DNA of 64,000 nucleotides, taken from assembly GCF_019749255.1 (NCBI RefSeq), contig NZ_JACWFH010000035.1, forward strand, positions 84,145 through 148,144, given 5' to 3'. A program made the position numbers and the translations under genes. The stretch is from Mesobacillus maritimus. GTDB lineage: Bacteria > Bacillota > Bacilli > Bacillales > Cytobacillaceae. Positions 36,558 to 44,131 of this stretch are shown here, one piece after another; position 1 is the stretch's first letter; every line of letters begins with the position of its first letter. Under the pieces are notes generated by a model. It was not told the DNA's origin and made no database searches. It saw nothing but the letters and a program-made list of their open reading frames with translations.

Positions 36558-37329
36558 TTAGGCAGTAAAACGGCATTTTGGAAAACTGCTACACCCTTTG
36601 AATTTTCCATTTTTACCTTTTCTGATGACTAGATGACTTCCGCATCTAGGGCAGATGTTTTTAGAGATTTTGTGGTCTCGGGTGCTCTTGTCGTTTTTAA
36701 GATTTTCGACATGTAGTTTGCTTTGCCTTTTTTGTGCTTTGCGATCTTTGGGAATATACCGAGATAATATATGATTTAGCTTCTGTCTCTTAAAATAAGG
36801 TAGGGTGTAAGTGTTTAAACTTTCCACCGACTTGATGTGTGAAAGAAGTTGAGGGCTATTAATAACTGTTGCGTTTTTGAAAGTCTGGGTAAATTTTAAC
36901 TCAGCTTGTCTTCCGAATACAATAATCGAATGAACGGGAACATCATATAAACTGTCTCCAATTGCAGCCTGAAGTGCTTTGATATGACCAGAGTTTTGCC
37001 AAATTGGGTTATAGAATTTGTCCTTTCTTTTATAATTGGTTTGCGTCCAAGTTTGTTTGTGTTCAGACCCAGTAATCCACCCTTTATAATTTTTCGTTTC
37101 AATTACATAGATTCCTTGGGGACCGATGAGTACGTGATCAATTTGAGTGGTTTTGCCATCCTCTTTTGGTAAATAAAGGTCATTCATCAGTATGTATTCG
37201 TTAGGGTCTAGCATGTTTAAGATTCGGGCAACTTGTTTTTCACCAGCAATCCCTTGGATTTTGGGTGTTCCAGTTAATCCAAACTAAAGCTGCAAAGAAT
37301 ATGACAAGAAAGAGATAATAAGTTCCCAT
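36558..37329 (-). pseudogene. NERD nuclease-domain protein with topoisomerase-type zinc finger, N-terminal frameshift
   Basis: The long frame (from 37214) carries a NERD domain, including TQIDHVLIGPQGIYVIETKNYKGWI and PVHSIIVFG, then a C4 zinc finger CPRCGSHLVIRKG...CSSFPKC. No ribosome site lies before that ATG. Upstream, an ATG at 37329 with a perfect AGGAGG begins a membrane-helix sequence (MGTYYLFLVIFFAALVWI) that runs into a stop. The NERD homology continues up into another frame (KIQGIAGEKQVARIL). A single +1 shift near 37260-37280 would join both. The original protein was about 256 aa, membrane anchored. It is either a real lesion or a sequence error. Confidence 0.78.
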
Positions 37330-37467
37330 TTTAATAGTCCTCCTAAAAGCTTTTTCAATATAATAGCAGATTATCATACTTTAGATCCATTCCTTTAAAT
37401 CTTCAATATTATTCATTTTTTTGTGATATTCTATCTTAAAATTAAGTAAGAAAACGGAGGGTTCTAT

Positions 37468-37963
37468 TTGCCTTGTATTAAAACACAAAGACTTAAGATG
37501 ATTACATTATCTGAGGATATGATGGAGGCAATAGTACAAGGAGAAAGGGTTTTGTATGAGAAGGGTACTTCCTATCAATTAGCGCCAGAGTGGCTCTTAG
37601 AAGTATACAAACAGTTTTTTCCTTATAAGATTGATAGATTTCGAAAATACCCTCATGAAAACCAGTGGGAAGGCATGATGATCGACCGAAAAGGTTTTCT
37701 CGTTGTAGGGGATAGGGTTCAAGGGTGGACCTAATGAGGATGGAGTTATCGACCTTGGATATAGCATAGTTCCTAGTTACCAAGGGAAAGGATACGCAAC
37801 AGAAATGGGCAAAGCTATGGTGAAGTGGGCGTTAACTCATCCTAATGTAAAAAAGGTGAAAGCTACTTGTGACCCTGATAATTATGCTTCCATTCGTGTG
37901 TTGGAGAAAATTGGGTTTAAAAGAACGAAGGAGGAAGAGGAGAGTATTTTTTGGGTGTATTAA
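37468..37963 (+). pseudogene. GNAT acetyltransferase, frameshifted
   Basis: The first frame (TTG at 37468, GGAGG 7 bases upstream) encodes the N-terminal GNAT part (KTQRLKMITLSEDMMEAI). It stops at 37732-37734 after FLVVGDRVQGWT. In the next frame the sequence continues as GFKGGPNEDGVIDLGYSIVP, then YQGKGYATEMGKAMV with the acetyl-CoA loop QGKGYA, and ends with CDPDNYASIRVLEKIGF at 37963. Two missing bases near 37708 (GGGGATAGGG) explain it. Full length would be about 165 aa. Probably inactive unless the base calls are wrong. Confidence 0.85.
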
Positions 37964-38004
37964 TGAGGTTTTGGTTACAACGATAACAGATTTAATAGAG
38001 TTGA

Positions 38005-38625
38005 TTTGGATGGATGTTTCAACGTGCCCCGTTGAAGAAAAAGGGAAAGCAGGAATGTCCAGCGTGCCCGAATTGAGTGAAGTCGAAAGAAAAAGGGAAA
38101 GCAGGAATGTCCAGCGTGCCCAAACGCGAGTGAAGTAGAATAAAAAGGGAACGCAGGAATGTCCAGCGTGCCCGAAATGAGTGAAGTCGAAAAAAAGGGA
38201 ACGCAGGAATGTCCAGCGTGCCCGAACGCGAGTGAAGTAGAAGAAAAAGGGAAAGCAGGAATGCACAAGCGTGCCCGAAATGAGTGAAGTCAAAAGAAAA
38301 AGGGAACGTAGGAATGTCCAGCGTGCCCGAAATGAGTGAAGTCGAAAGAAAAAGGGAAAGCAGGAATGTCCAGCGTGCCCAAACGCGAGTGAAGTAGAAT
38401 AAAAAGGGAAAGCAGGAATGTCCAGCGTGCCCAAACGCGAGTGAAGTAGAAGAAAAAGGGAACGCAGGAATGTCCAGCGTGCCCGAAATGAGTGAAGTCG
38501 AAAGAAAAAGGGAACGTAGGAATGTCCAGCGTGCCCCAACCGAGTGAAGTAGAATAAAAAGGGAACGCAGGAATGTCCAACGTGCCCAAAATAGAGTGAA
38601 ATTAATGAAAAAGGGAACGCAGGCG
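38005..38625. repeat. Tandem array, 52-nt period, about eleven copies
   Basis: GTCCAGCGTGCCC recurs at 38057, 38109, 38161, 38211, about 38263, 38316, 38368, 38420, 38472, 38524 and 38576, nearly always 52 bases apart. A degenerate part-copy lies at each end. Two variants alternate irregularly: GAAATGAGTGAAGTCG and AAACGCGAGTGAAGTAG. All six frames have few stops because the period is near a multiple of three, which produces a false 296-aa minus-strand frame. Confidence 0.92.
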
Positions 38626-38703
38626 CCATCAACCTAGGATGTAAAATATCATGACTTGTTCCAACTGAGAATATACATAACCATACGGAAAGGAGGCTGG
38701 ACG

Positions 38704-40317
38704 ATGACGACGAGGAATCCAAGCGGGATCCCGCAAGGTACCGTTTATGTGGTGGATCCTTCTCCTTACAATTGGCTTTATGTATTGTTCAACACGATGG
38801 AAGAGCTGGTACGCGCGAATAAAGCGGGGAGGGTCATCGCGGCACTAGCAACCAGTGCAAAATGGGTAAACAAAACAACGCTTAGGGTGGAACTGAGAAA
38901 AGGTGTCACCTACCATAATGGCGAGGAGTTTACTGCGCATATAGTTAAAAAAAATTTTATTGAGCTTCAGAAGTGGGCGGCCCCGCATCCCCCTGGGACT
39001 TGGCTCAATTTTCCGCCCGGTACGAAACTGACCGTTGTTGATGATGATATCGTTGAATTTCATTTTCCTAAGCAAGACGGGTTAGCAATTGGGAAAATGC
39101 GTGGAAATCATATGGGGAACGATCTCTTTTATGAAACAATCGGTTTTGGATATAGAAAGCTTGGCTCAGGTGAGGGACATTGGTGAGTATTGGATGCACC
39201 AGGCCCGTGGGGCACTGGACCATTTATCCTCTCAAGAGGATATTCATCCATTCAAAATGTACCGGCTTTCATAAATAAGAAGCCTTTTGAAGCAACCTGG
39301 CTGACTGTAAAAGAAGAAAGGACCCCGATGGTTGTTCTAGAAGCAAACCGAGAATACTGGAATAAAAAGCGTGGTCCAAGACTAAGAAGTGTTGTTTTTC
39401 GAAATGATTTATCCTCTAAAGAAGCTCTACATTTATGTACCACGACAGAAGGTCAAGTCGATATCGTAGCACAGGTTGATCCGAAGGATGCGAGAAAGGT
39501 AATAGCTTCCAAGTTTGCAAAGCTGGTATCTGAAAAAGGAAATCAAGTTCTAGCAGGAGTGTTTAATCGTTTTCGCCAGGATGTTAATTTTAATAATCGG
39601 AATCTTCGATTGGCGATAAATTTAGCGGTCAATCGTGAAGAGTTAATTCAAAGAGGTTTTTTTGGATATGCCGATGAAGTAGCTGCCTTGACGCCACCTT
39701 GGGCTGTTGACTACCCGAAAGAACTAGCAGCACGTGCATATGATCCGGAAAATGCCCGTTCCCTTATGAAAAAAGCAAACTATCCAAAGGGAAGAAAACT
39801 AAAACTTGCGGCCACAAGTAAATATGCTGCCATTGCCAACCTGATGGCGAAACAAATGCAAAAAGCCTTAGACATTGGCGTCGAAGTCATGATCATTCAT
39901 GAAGACGATGAAATAAACTGGATGAAGATTCTTGCGGAAAAGAAGCTGGTGCCTAGCTGGGATATTCTTTTAGCCAGTGCAACAGCCTTATTTTATGAAG
40001 ATACGCCGGCATTTTTTCACCGGGAATTTTTCGGGAAAAGCGGTGCCCTTCGAGCGGGACCGGAATTGCCACAATTCAATCAATTGTGGCAAAAGATGGA
40101 GGCTGAAGTCGATAAAAGGAAGAGAATCGAGCTAGCAAAAGAAATCGATCGTTATGTATTCAAGGAGGCTTTAGCACTGTTTTTGTGTGTTCCGCAATCC
40201 TTGTATGGTGTAAACAGGCATGTCGAATTTCAACCTTACCGAACTACGTTTGAATTAGCGGAAACTGAAGTTACAAAGGAGCACTGGTCAAGACGTACCT
40301 ATCCGGGTCATGCCTAG
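38704..40317 (+). CDS. Family-5 substrate-binding protein with candidate selenocysteine at an in-frame TGA
   Basis: Read through one TGA (39184-39186) the gene encodes 537 aa with the candidate selenocysteine at residue 161. AAGGAGG precedes the ATG at 38704. Both halves belong to the SBP_bac_5 (OppA/DppA-like) family. Before the TGA are LRVELRKGVTYHNGEEFTAH and KKNF; directly after it is VLDAPGPWGTGPFILSRGY, containing the family's GTGPF motif, then ANREYWNK and NLRLAINLAVNREEL. No signal peptide or lipobox is visible, which is unusual for the family. A hairpin 12 bases beyond the TGA resembles a bacterial SECIS. A nonsense mutation is the alternative; selC at 7.3 kb favours selenocysteine. 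Confidence 0.75.
39184..39218 (+). promoter_or_regulatory. Candidate bacterial SECIS hairpin after the in-frame TGA
   Basis: Downstream of TGA at 39184-39186, CCAGGCCC (39199-39206) pairs with GGGC-A-CTGG (39210-39218), giving 8 bp with one bulged A. The loop is GTG (39207-39209), 20 bases after the TGA. This distance and a G at the start of the loop fit the known bacterial SECIS pattern. It lies inside the coding region, as bacterial SECIS elements do. Confidence 0.65.
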
Positions 40318-40351
40318 GCATGAACTGGATTTTTTTTGGTTCATTTAAAAG

Positions 40352-40852
40352 CTAAATCAATGGCTTTAGTCTAAAATAATCCAAAGCCTGATTAACTAAA
40401 TATAGGTCATAAATATTTTTCTCGAGGCAGAATCGAATGACCAAGTCATATGTTTCACTATCTGATAACGAGTATCCAGCGGCGCTTAATAGTTCTTCGG
40501 TGTCCTCGAAACCTAGTTCAAGAGCGAGTGCGAGAGCAATAACCGTGTTTTTTTTAGGCCGATAGGTTGGATTAGTTCGTATTTTTGAAAAATGTTTCCG
40601 GTCGATGCCGGCCTTTTTGTATACCTCCGAGTCGCGTGCCCCTGCTTGATCGATAAAACGGAAAAGTACCTGATTGAGTGTAGGTTTCCGGTGGGTTTTG
40701 ATAAAATCCTCTAACTCCCCCTGCTGGATTTCCTCAACGATATATTTCTCACTTTCTATGAAAGGCTCTGCTGACTTATAAACAACTGCCTCCATTTCAA
40801 GATGTTCTTGAACATATCTTTCTAGGTGCATTAACATTTCTTTTCCGAGCAT
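40352..40852 (-). CDS. Conserved HTH-like protein divergent from vWA gene
   Basis: A 166-aa soluble protein. The C-terminal 100 residues resemble an Xre-like helix-turn-helix: DSEVYKKAGIDRKHFSKIR followed by KKNTVIALALALELGFEDTEELLSAAGY. GGAGG lies 8 bases before the ATG. It faces the vWA gene across 100 bases. I recall similar pairs in many Firmicutes and infer a functional link, perhaps regulation of the vWA gene or a shared stress or defence role. The function is not established. Confidence 0.72.
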   Translation of the reverse strand: MLGKEMLMHLERYVQEHLEMEAVVYKSAEPFIESEKYIVEEIQQGELEDFIKTHRKPTLNQVLFRFIDQAGARDSEVYKKAGIDRKHFSKIRTNPTYRPKKNTVIALALALELGFEDTEELLSAAGYSLSDSETYDLVIRFCLEKNIYDLYLVNQALDYFRLKPLI

Positions 40853-40952
40853 CTAATCTTCCTCCCAAAATGTCGCTTCTCAGGCGACCAACTCATGGAT
40901 GAACTTAAGTACTATTGTATCACGGAGTACAAATTTGAGAGGATGAACTGAG

Positions 40953-41540
40953 ATGAATACCAATTTAACAGAAATTATTTTCTTACTAGATCGAAGTGGC
41001 TCGATGGCAGGGCTTGAGAAGGATACTGTTGGAGGGTTCAATGCCTTTATAATAAGGCAATGTCAAGCTGAAGGAGAAACGCTTGTGACGGCAGTTTTGT
41101 TTGACGACGAGTATGAAGTTTTATGGAGCGGTGTACAAGCAAAGGACATAAAACTAACGGAGCAAGAATATTATGTTCGTGGGTGCACAGCACTTCTTGA
41201 TGCGGTAGGAAAAAGTATTCTAGATGTGGGACATAGATTATCTACTACTACTGAGGAAAATCGACCAGGCAAAATATTGTTTGTGATTACAACCGATGGG
41301 CTGGAAAATGCAAGTCGTGAATTTTCCTATGAAAAAACTAAAAAATTGATTCAGCATCAACAAGAGAAATACAATTGGGAGTTTATTTTTATGGGAGCAA
41401 ACATCGACGCTGCAGAAGAAGCCAATCAACTTGGCATTGCCAAGGAAAGTGCCTTTAATTTCGAGGCATCAGAAAAAGGTGTGGAGAAAATGTATGAGAT
41501 GGTTTGTGAGGTTGTTTCAGAGAAAAGACAAAACAGGTAA
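40953..41540 (+). CDS. von Willebrand factor A domain protein
   Basis: A 195-aa cytosolic single vWA domain with a complete metal-binding site: DRSGSM at residue 12, the Thr in the GCTALLDA region (about residue 77) and TTDGLENAS at about 114. No signal peptide or membrane segment is present. It resembles TerY-type or metal-dependent scaffold domains. It is divergent from the HTH-like gene and upstream of the manganese-controlled unit with terC. The partner is unknown. Confidence 0.85.
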   Translation: MNTNLTEIIFLLDRSGSMAGLEKDTVGGFNAFIIRQCQAEGETLVTAVLFDDEYEVLWSGVQAKDIKLTEQEYYVRGCTALLDAVGKSILDVGHRLSTTTEENRPGKILFVITTDGLENASREFSYEKTKKLIQHQQEKYNWEFIFMGANIDAAEEANQLGIAKESAFNFEASEKGVEKMYEMVCEVVSEKRQNR

Positions 41541-41629
41541 ATGTGAACATGTGAATACTCTTAGTTTTTTAACTGCTTGGCGAATTGTCAATCTGAGTGT
41601 TAGAAACTAGATTAGAATTTTAATTGGAT

Positions 41630-41659
41630 TTGACAAATTACCACTCAGTCGTTTATAGT
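41630..41659 (+). promoter_or_regulatory. Promoter of the manganese riboswitch transcript
   Basis: TTGACA (41630-41635) and TATAGT (41654-41659) are 18 bases apart, about 30 bases before the riboswitch. Confidence 0.75.
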
Positions 41660-41683
41660 GTAAATAATATTATTCGAATAGTT

Positions 41684-41850
41684 CTCCTAAAGGGGAGTAG
41701 CTTTTACAGCAGAGTCGTCATTTCGGAGGTTTCATATCTCCCGGCTTTGTTGGCAACGTCAAGTTGTTAGCAAGACCTTTACCTATTGGTAGAGGTCTTT
41801 TGTTGTTTTCTAAAACCTTTACCGTGTCAAAATGGTAAAGGTTTTTTTTA
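41684..41850 (+). promoter_or_regulatory. Manganese (yybP-ykoY) riboswitch with expression platform
   Basis: The leader carries the class hallmarks in order: CCTAAAGGGGAGTAGCTTT, then GGCTTTGTTGGCAACGTCAAGTTG and TTAGCAAGACCTTTACC. A terminator-like hairpin (GACCTTTACC with GGTAGAGGTC, then TTTTG) overlaps the 3' aptamer strand. A second one (CCTTTACC with GGTAAAGG, then eight T) follows at 41815-41850. Mn2+ binding should prevent termination. The TerC-family gene downstream is the classic member of this regulon. Confidence 0.93.
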
Positions 41851-41915
41851 TAACCTGAAATCAGCCAATATGAACTTCAATAATAGCAATCTTTTAAAAA
41901 ACAGGAGTGGTGGAA

Positions 41916-42041
41916 TTGAAAAAGAAAAAAGTGAACTTTAATGAGTTGGTCAAGAAAAACAAGGAGGAACTTTTAAAAGATCCGCAAGAGCTTGCAAAAA
42001 TTGAGGAGCGGCTCGATGCAAGGCATTCGCATTCAAAATGA
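41916..42041 (+). CDS. FbpB-like small basic protein
   Basis: A 41-aa basic protein with a TTG start and AGGAGTGG upstream. The core NFNELVKKNKEELLKDP and IEERLDAR matches the FbpB family of Fur-regulated basic proteins, thought to act with the FsrA small RNA in iron sparing. Here it lies behind a manganese riboswitch and before the Spo0M-like and terC genes, an unusual context for that family. No clear Fur box is visible. A family call from a short sequence is moderately certain. Confidence 0.72.
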   Translation: MKKKKVNFNELVKKNKEELLKDPQELAKIEERLDARHSHSK

Positions 42042-42093
42042 AGGTTGAAACCATAAAAACGTCAAGGTAAATGAATAGTAATAGGGGGATGTT

Positions 42094-42492
42094 ATGTTAC
42101 TGAGAAAGTATATGTCACTTGTAGGGATCGGTTCTGCACAAATTGATCTTATTCTTGAAAAGGAAGAATATAAACCAGGTGAAACCGTAAGGGGAACCTT
42201 TCACATAAAAGGTGGAACCATTGAACAAAAATTGAAGCGCATCGAGTGTGATTTGGTGAGGGTAGACCCGATTCTTGAGTTAGAAGAAGTGATACACACA
42301 GCAACCATCTTAACGTCGTCAACCATTGAAGCGAATGCAGGGAACCAGCTTCCCTTTACATTTACGCTTCCAGAAAATATCAAACCAACTACAGAAGTCA
42401 TGACATATCGGTTTACAACTAGACTGCATTTCACCCAAGGGGTAGCTAGTGTCGATCAAGACGCCATTGCGATTGTAGAGGAGAGCAAATAA
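42094..42492 (+). CDS. Spo0M-like arrestin-fold protein, short form
   Basis: A 132-aa protein matching the N-terminal lobe of Spo0M (sporulation-control protein): SLVGIGSAQIDLILEKEEYKPGE and VRGTFHIKGGT, then LPFTFTLPENI. B. subtilis Spo0M is about 258 aa with two lobes, so this is a half-length version. GGGGGATGTT precedes the ATG. It lies between the FbpB-like and TerC-like genes, probably on one manganese-controlled transcript. A truncated paralogue or a genuine short family member are both possible. Confidence 0.82.
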   Translation: MLLRKYMSLVGIGSAQIDLILEKEEYKPGETVRGTFHIKGGTIEQKLKRIECDLVRVDPILELEEVIHTATILTSSTIEANAGNQLPFTFTLPENIKPTTEVMTYRFTTRLHFTQGVASVDQDAIAIVEESK

Positions 42493-42590
42493 GAGGATGG
42501 ACACCCTATATATCGGGCAATACAGACTACAGGGTGTAACTTTGAGAACAAGATGAAAATAAAAAAACATATTTTAGGAGGAAACGATAG

Positions 42591-43358
42591 TTGGAAATTT
42601 CCCTTTTATTAGAGTACGGGTGGGTTTTGCTACTCTTAATCGCCCTTGAAGGTTTGCTTGCTGCTGATAACGCTTTGGTATTGGCAATCATGGTCAAGCA
42701 TCTTCCGGAGGAGGAAAGGAAGAAGGCTCTTTTCTACGGCCTTGCTGGAGCCTTTGTCTTCCGTTTTGCTTCATTATTTATCATTTCGTTCCTTGTGGAT
42801 GTTTGGCAAGTTCAAGCGATAGGAGCTTTATACCTTCTATTCATTGCGATTAACCATATTATAAGAAAACTAGTCTTTAAAAATAAGGAAGAGACTACCG
42901 AGAAAAAGGAAAAGAAGAAAGCGGGCTTCTGGGGAACGGTTTTGAAAGTAGAAGTTGCCGATATCGCCTTTGCTGTTGATTCTATTCTTGCAGCAGTTGC
43001 TTTAGCAATGACCCTGCCAAACACAAACCTGCCTCAGATAGGCGGAATGGATGGAGGAAAGTTCCTAGTGATTTTTACTGGAGGGTTAATAGGGTTAATT
43101 ATCATGCGTTTCGCAGCAAACTTGTTTGTTAAATTGCTCCACGCAAGGCCTGGACTTGAAATTGCTGCCTTCGCCATTGTCGGTTGGGTAGGCGTCAAAC
43201 TCGCGGTTTTAACCTTAGGTCATAAGGATATTGGAGTCCTTCCGTATGATTTTGCTCACTCCACTGAGTGGAAGTTAATCTTCTATATCGTGTTAATTGG
43301 AATTGCCGCTGCCGGGTGGTTCTTAACAAAAGAAAAAACAGAACAGCAAGTAGCGTAA
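42591..43358 (+). CDS. TerC-family membrane protein (manganese export)
   Basis: A 255-aa membrane protein with about seven helices. Conserved acidic residues lie in EGLLAADNALVLA and in VEVADIAFAVDSILA, the metal-site segments of TerC/YkoY/YceF proteins. In Bacilli these (MeeY/MeeF) export Mn2+ to load secreted enzymes, and many are switched by the yybP-ykoY riboswitch, which is present here. TTG start with AGGAGGAAAC upstream. A Lys/Glu-rich loop separates the halves. Confidence 0.92.
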   Translation: MEISLLLEYGWVLLLLIALEGLLAADNALVLAIMVKHLPEEERKKALFYGLAGAFVFRFASLFIISFLVDVWQVQAIGALYLLFIAINHIIRKLVFKNKEETTEKKEKKKAGFWGTVLKVEVADIAFAVDSILAAVALAMTLPNTNLPQIGGMDGGKFLVIFTGGLIGLIIMRFAANLFVKLLHARPGLEIAAFAIVGWVGVKLAVLTLGHKDIGVLPYDFAHSTEWKLIFYIVLIGIAAAGWFLTKEKTEQQVA

Positions 43359-43431
43359 ATTAAAATTGTTTATCACTGCAAGCTGCGCTACCTGAAGCAG
43401 CTTGCAGAGGATGAAAGAAAGAGGAGGAAGC

Positions 43432-44052
43432 TTGGATTTGAAATCATTCAGTAGACTAGCTCAAAGTGTGTCGTTCATGAGAAATGGGTCAAAAATCAGT
43501 CTGAATGACAAAGATCCTAATTTAGAGTTCATTGGAAAAGGAAGAAGTGCTTATGTGTTTAAAATTAAAGATGAAAATGTAGTGCTCAAAGTTTTCTTTT
43601 CACCCTATGAACATCTAGCAAAACAAGAAGCAGAGATTTATAAAGCTCTCGAAGATAATTCCTACTATCCAAACCTGTATGATTCAGGGGTTGGGTACTT
43701 GGTTATTGATTATATTGAAGGCTACACATTGTTTGACTGCTTAGTAAAGGGGATTGAGATTCAGGAGAAGCAAATCAAAGAGATTGATCATGCGCTCCTT
43801 TTGGCGAGGAAAAGAGGCTTGAATCCTTCGGATATTCACCTGCGTAATATTTTTCTCACAAAGGATGGGCAAATCAAAATTATTGATGTTGCTCGGTTCC
43901 GCCAAGTGAAAACGTGTAAGCAGTGGGATGACTTGAAAACAGCGTACTTGTCCTTTTATCGTAAAAAAATGTTTCCTAAGAAGGCGCCGGAATCAATTTT
44001 AAACTTAATTGCTTTGCTATATAAAAAGAATTTGATTCCTTCTTTTCATTAG
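43432..44052 (+). CDS. Small protein-kinase-like protein
   Basis: About 206 aa, a shortened eukaryotic-type kinase fold. The glycine loop reads IGKGRSAYVFKIKDENVVLKVF with a lysine in strand 3, the catalytic loop NPSDIHLRNIFL keeps Asp and Asn, and KIIDVARF replaces DFG. Similar small kinase-like proteins (YrzF type) occur in Bacilli. AGGAGG lies just before TTG at 43432 and 10 bases before another TTG at 43438, so the start is uncertain by two codons. It may be co-transcribed with terC. Confidence 0.75.
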   Translation: MDLKSFSRLAQSVSFMRNGSKISLNDKDPNLEFIGKGRSAYVFKIKDENVVLKVFFSPYEHLAKQEAEIYKALEDNSYYPNLYDSGVGYLVIDYIEGYTLFDCLVKGIEIQEKQIKEIDHALLLARKRGLNPSDIHLRNIFLTKDGQIKIIDVARFRQVKTCKQWDDLKTAYLSFYRKKMFPKKAPESILNLIALLYKKNLIPSFH

Positions 44053-44131
44053 TATTGTTAGGCGTTCCTTATGGAAGGCATCTAACTCGAATTGCTAGAC
44101 CATTTTATATACTCTCGGAGGTTGATTTTTA

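Noticed and set aside
37732..37734. Second candidate selenocysteine codon in the GNAT gene
   Set aside because: The stop is TAA and the downstream homology is in a different frame, so this is a frameshift.
38005..38625. Possible CRISPR array
   Set aside because: The whole 52-base unit is repeated, without unique spacers, and no cas genes are present.
37832..38722. A long minus-strand open frame with repeated HAGHSC/RARWTFLRS peptides
   Set aside because: It is produced by the 52-nt tandem repeats, overlaps the end of the GNAT gene and the start of the binding-protein gene, and shifts frame with the period. It has no ribosome site and no family resemblance.
39190..40317. Independent gene starting at TTG 39190 after the TGA
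   Set aside because: There is no ribosome site, the start would fall inside the conserved family-5 domain, and homology continues without a gap across the TGA.
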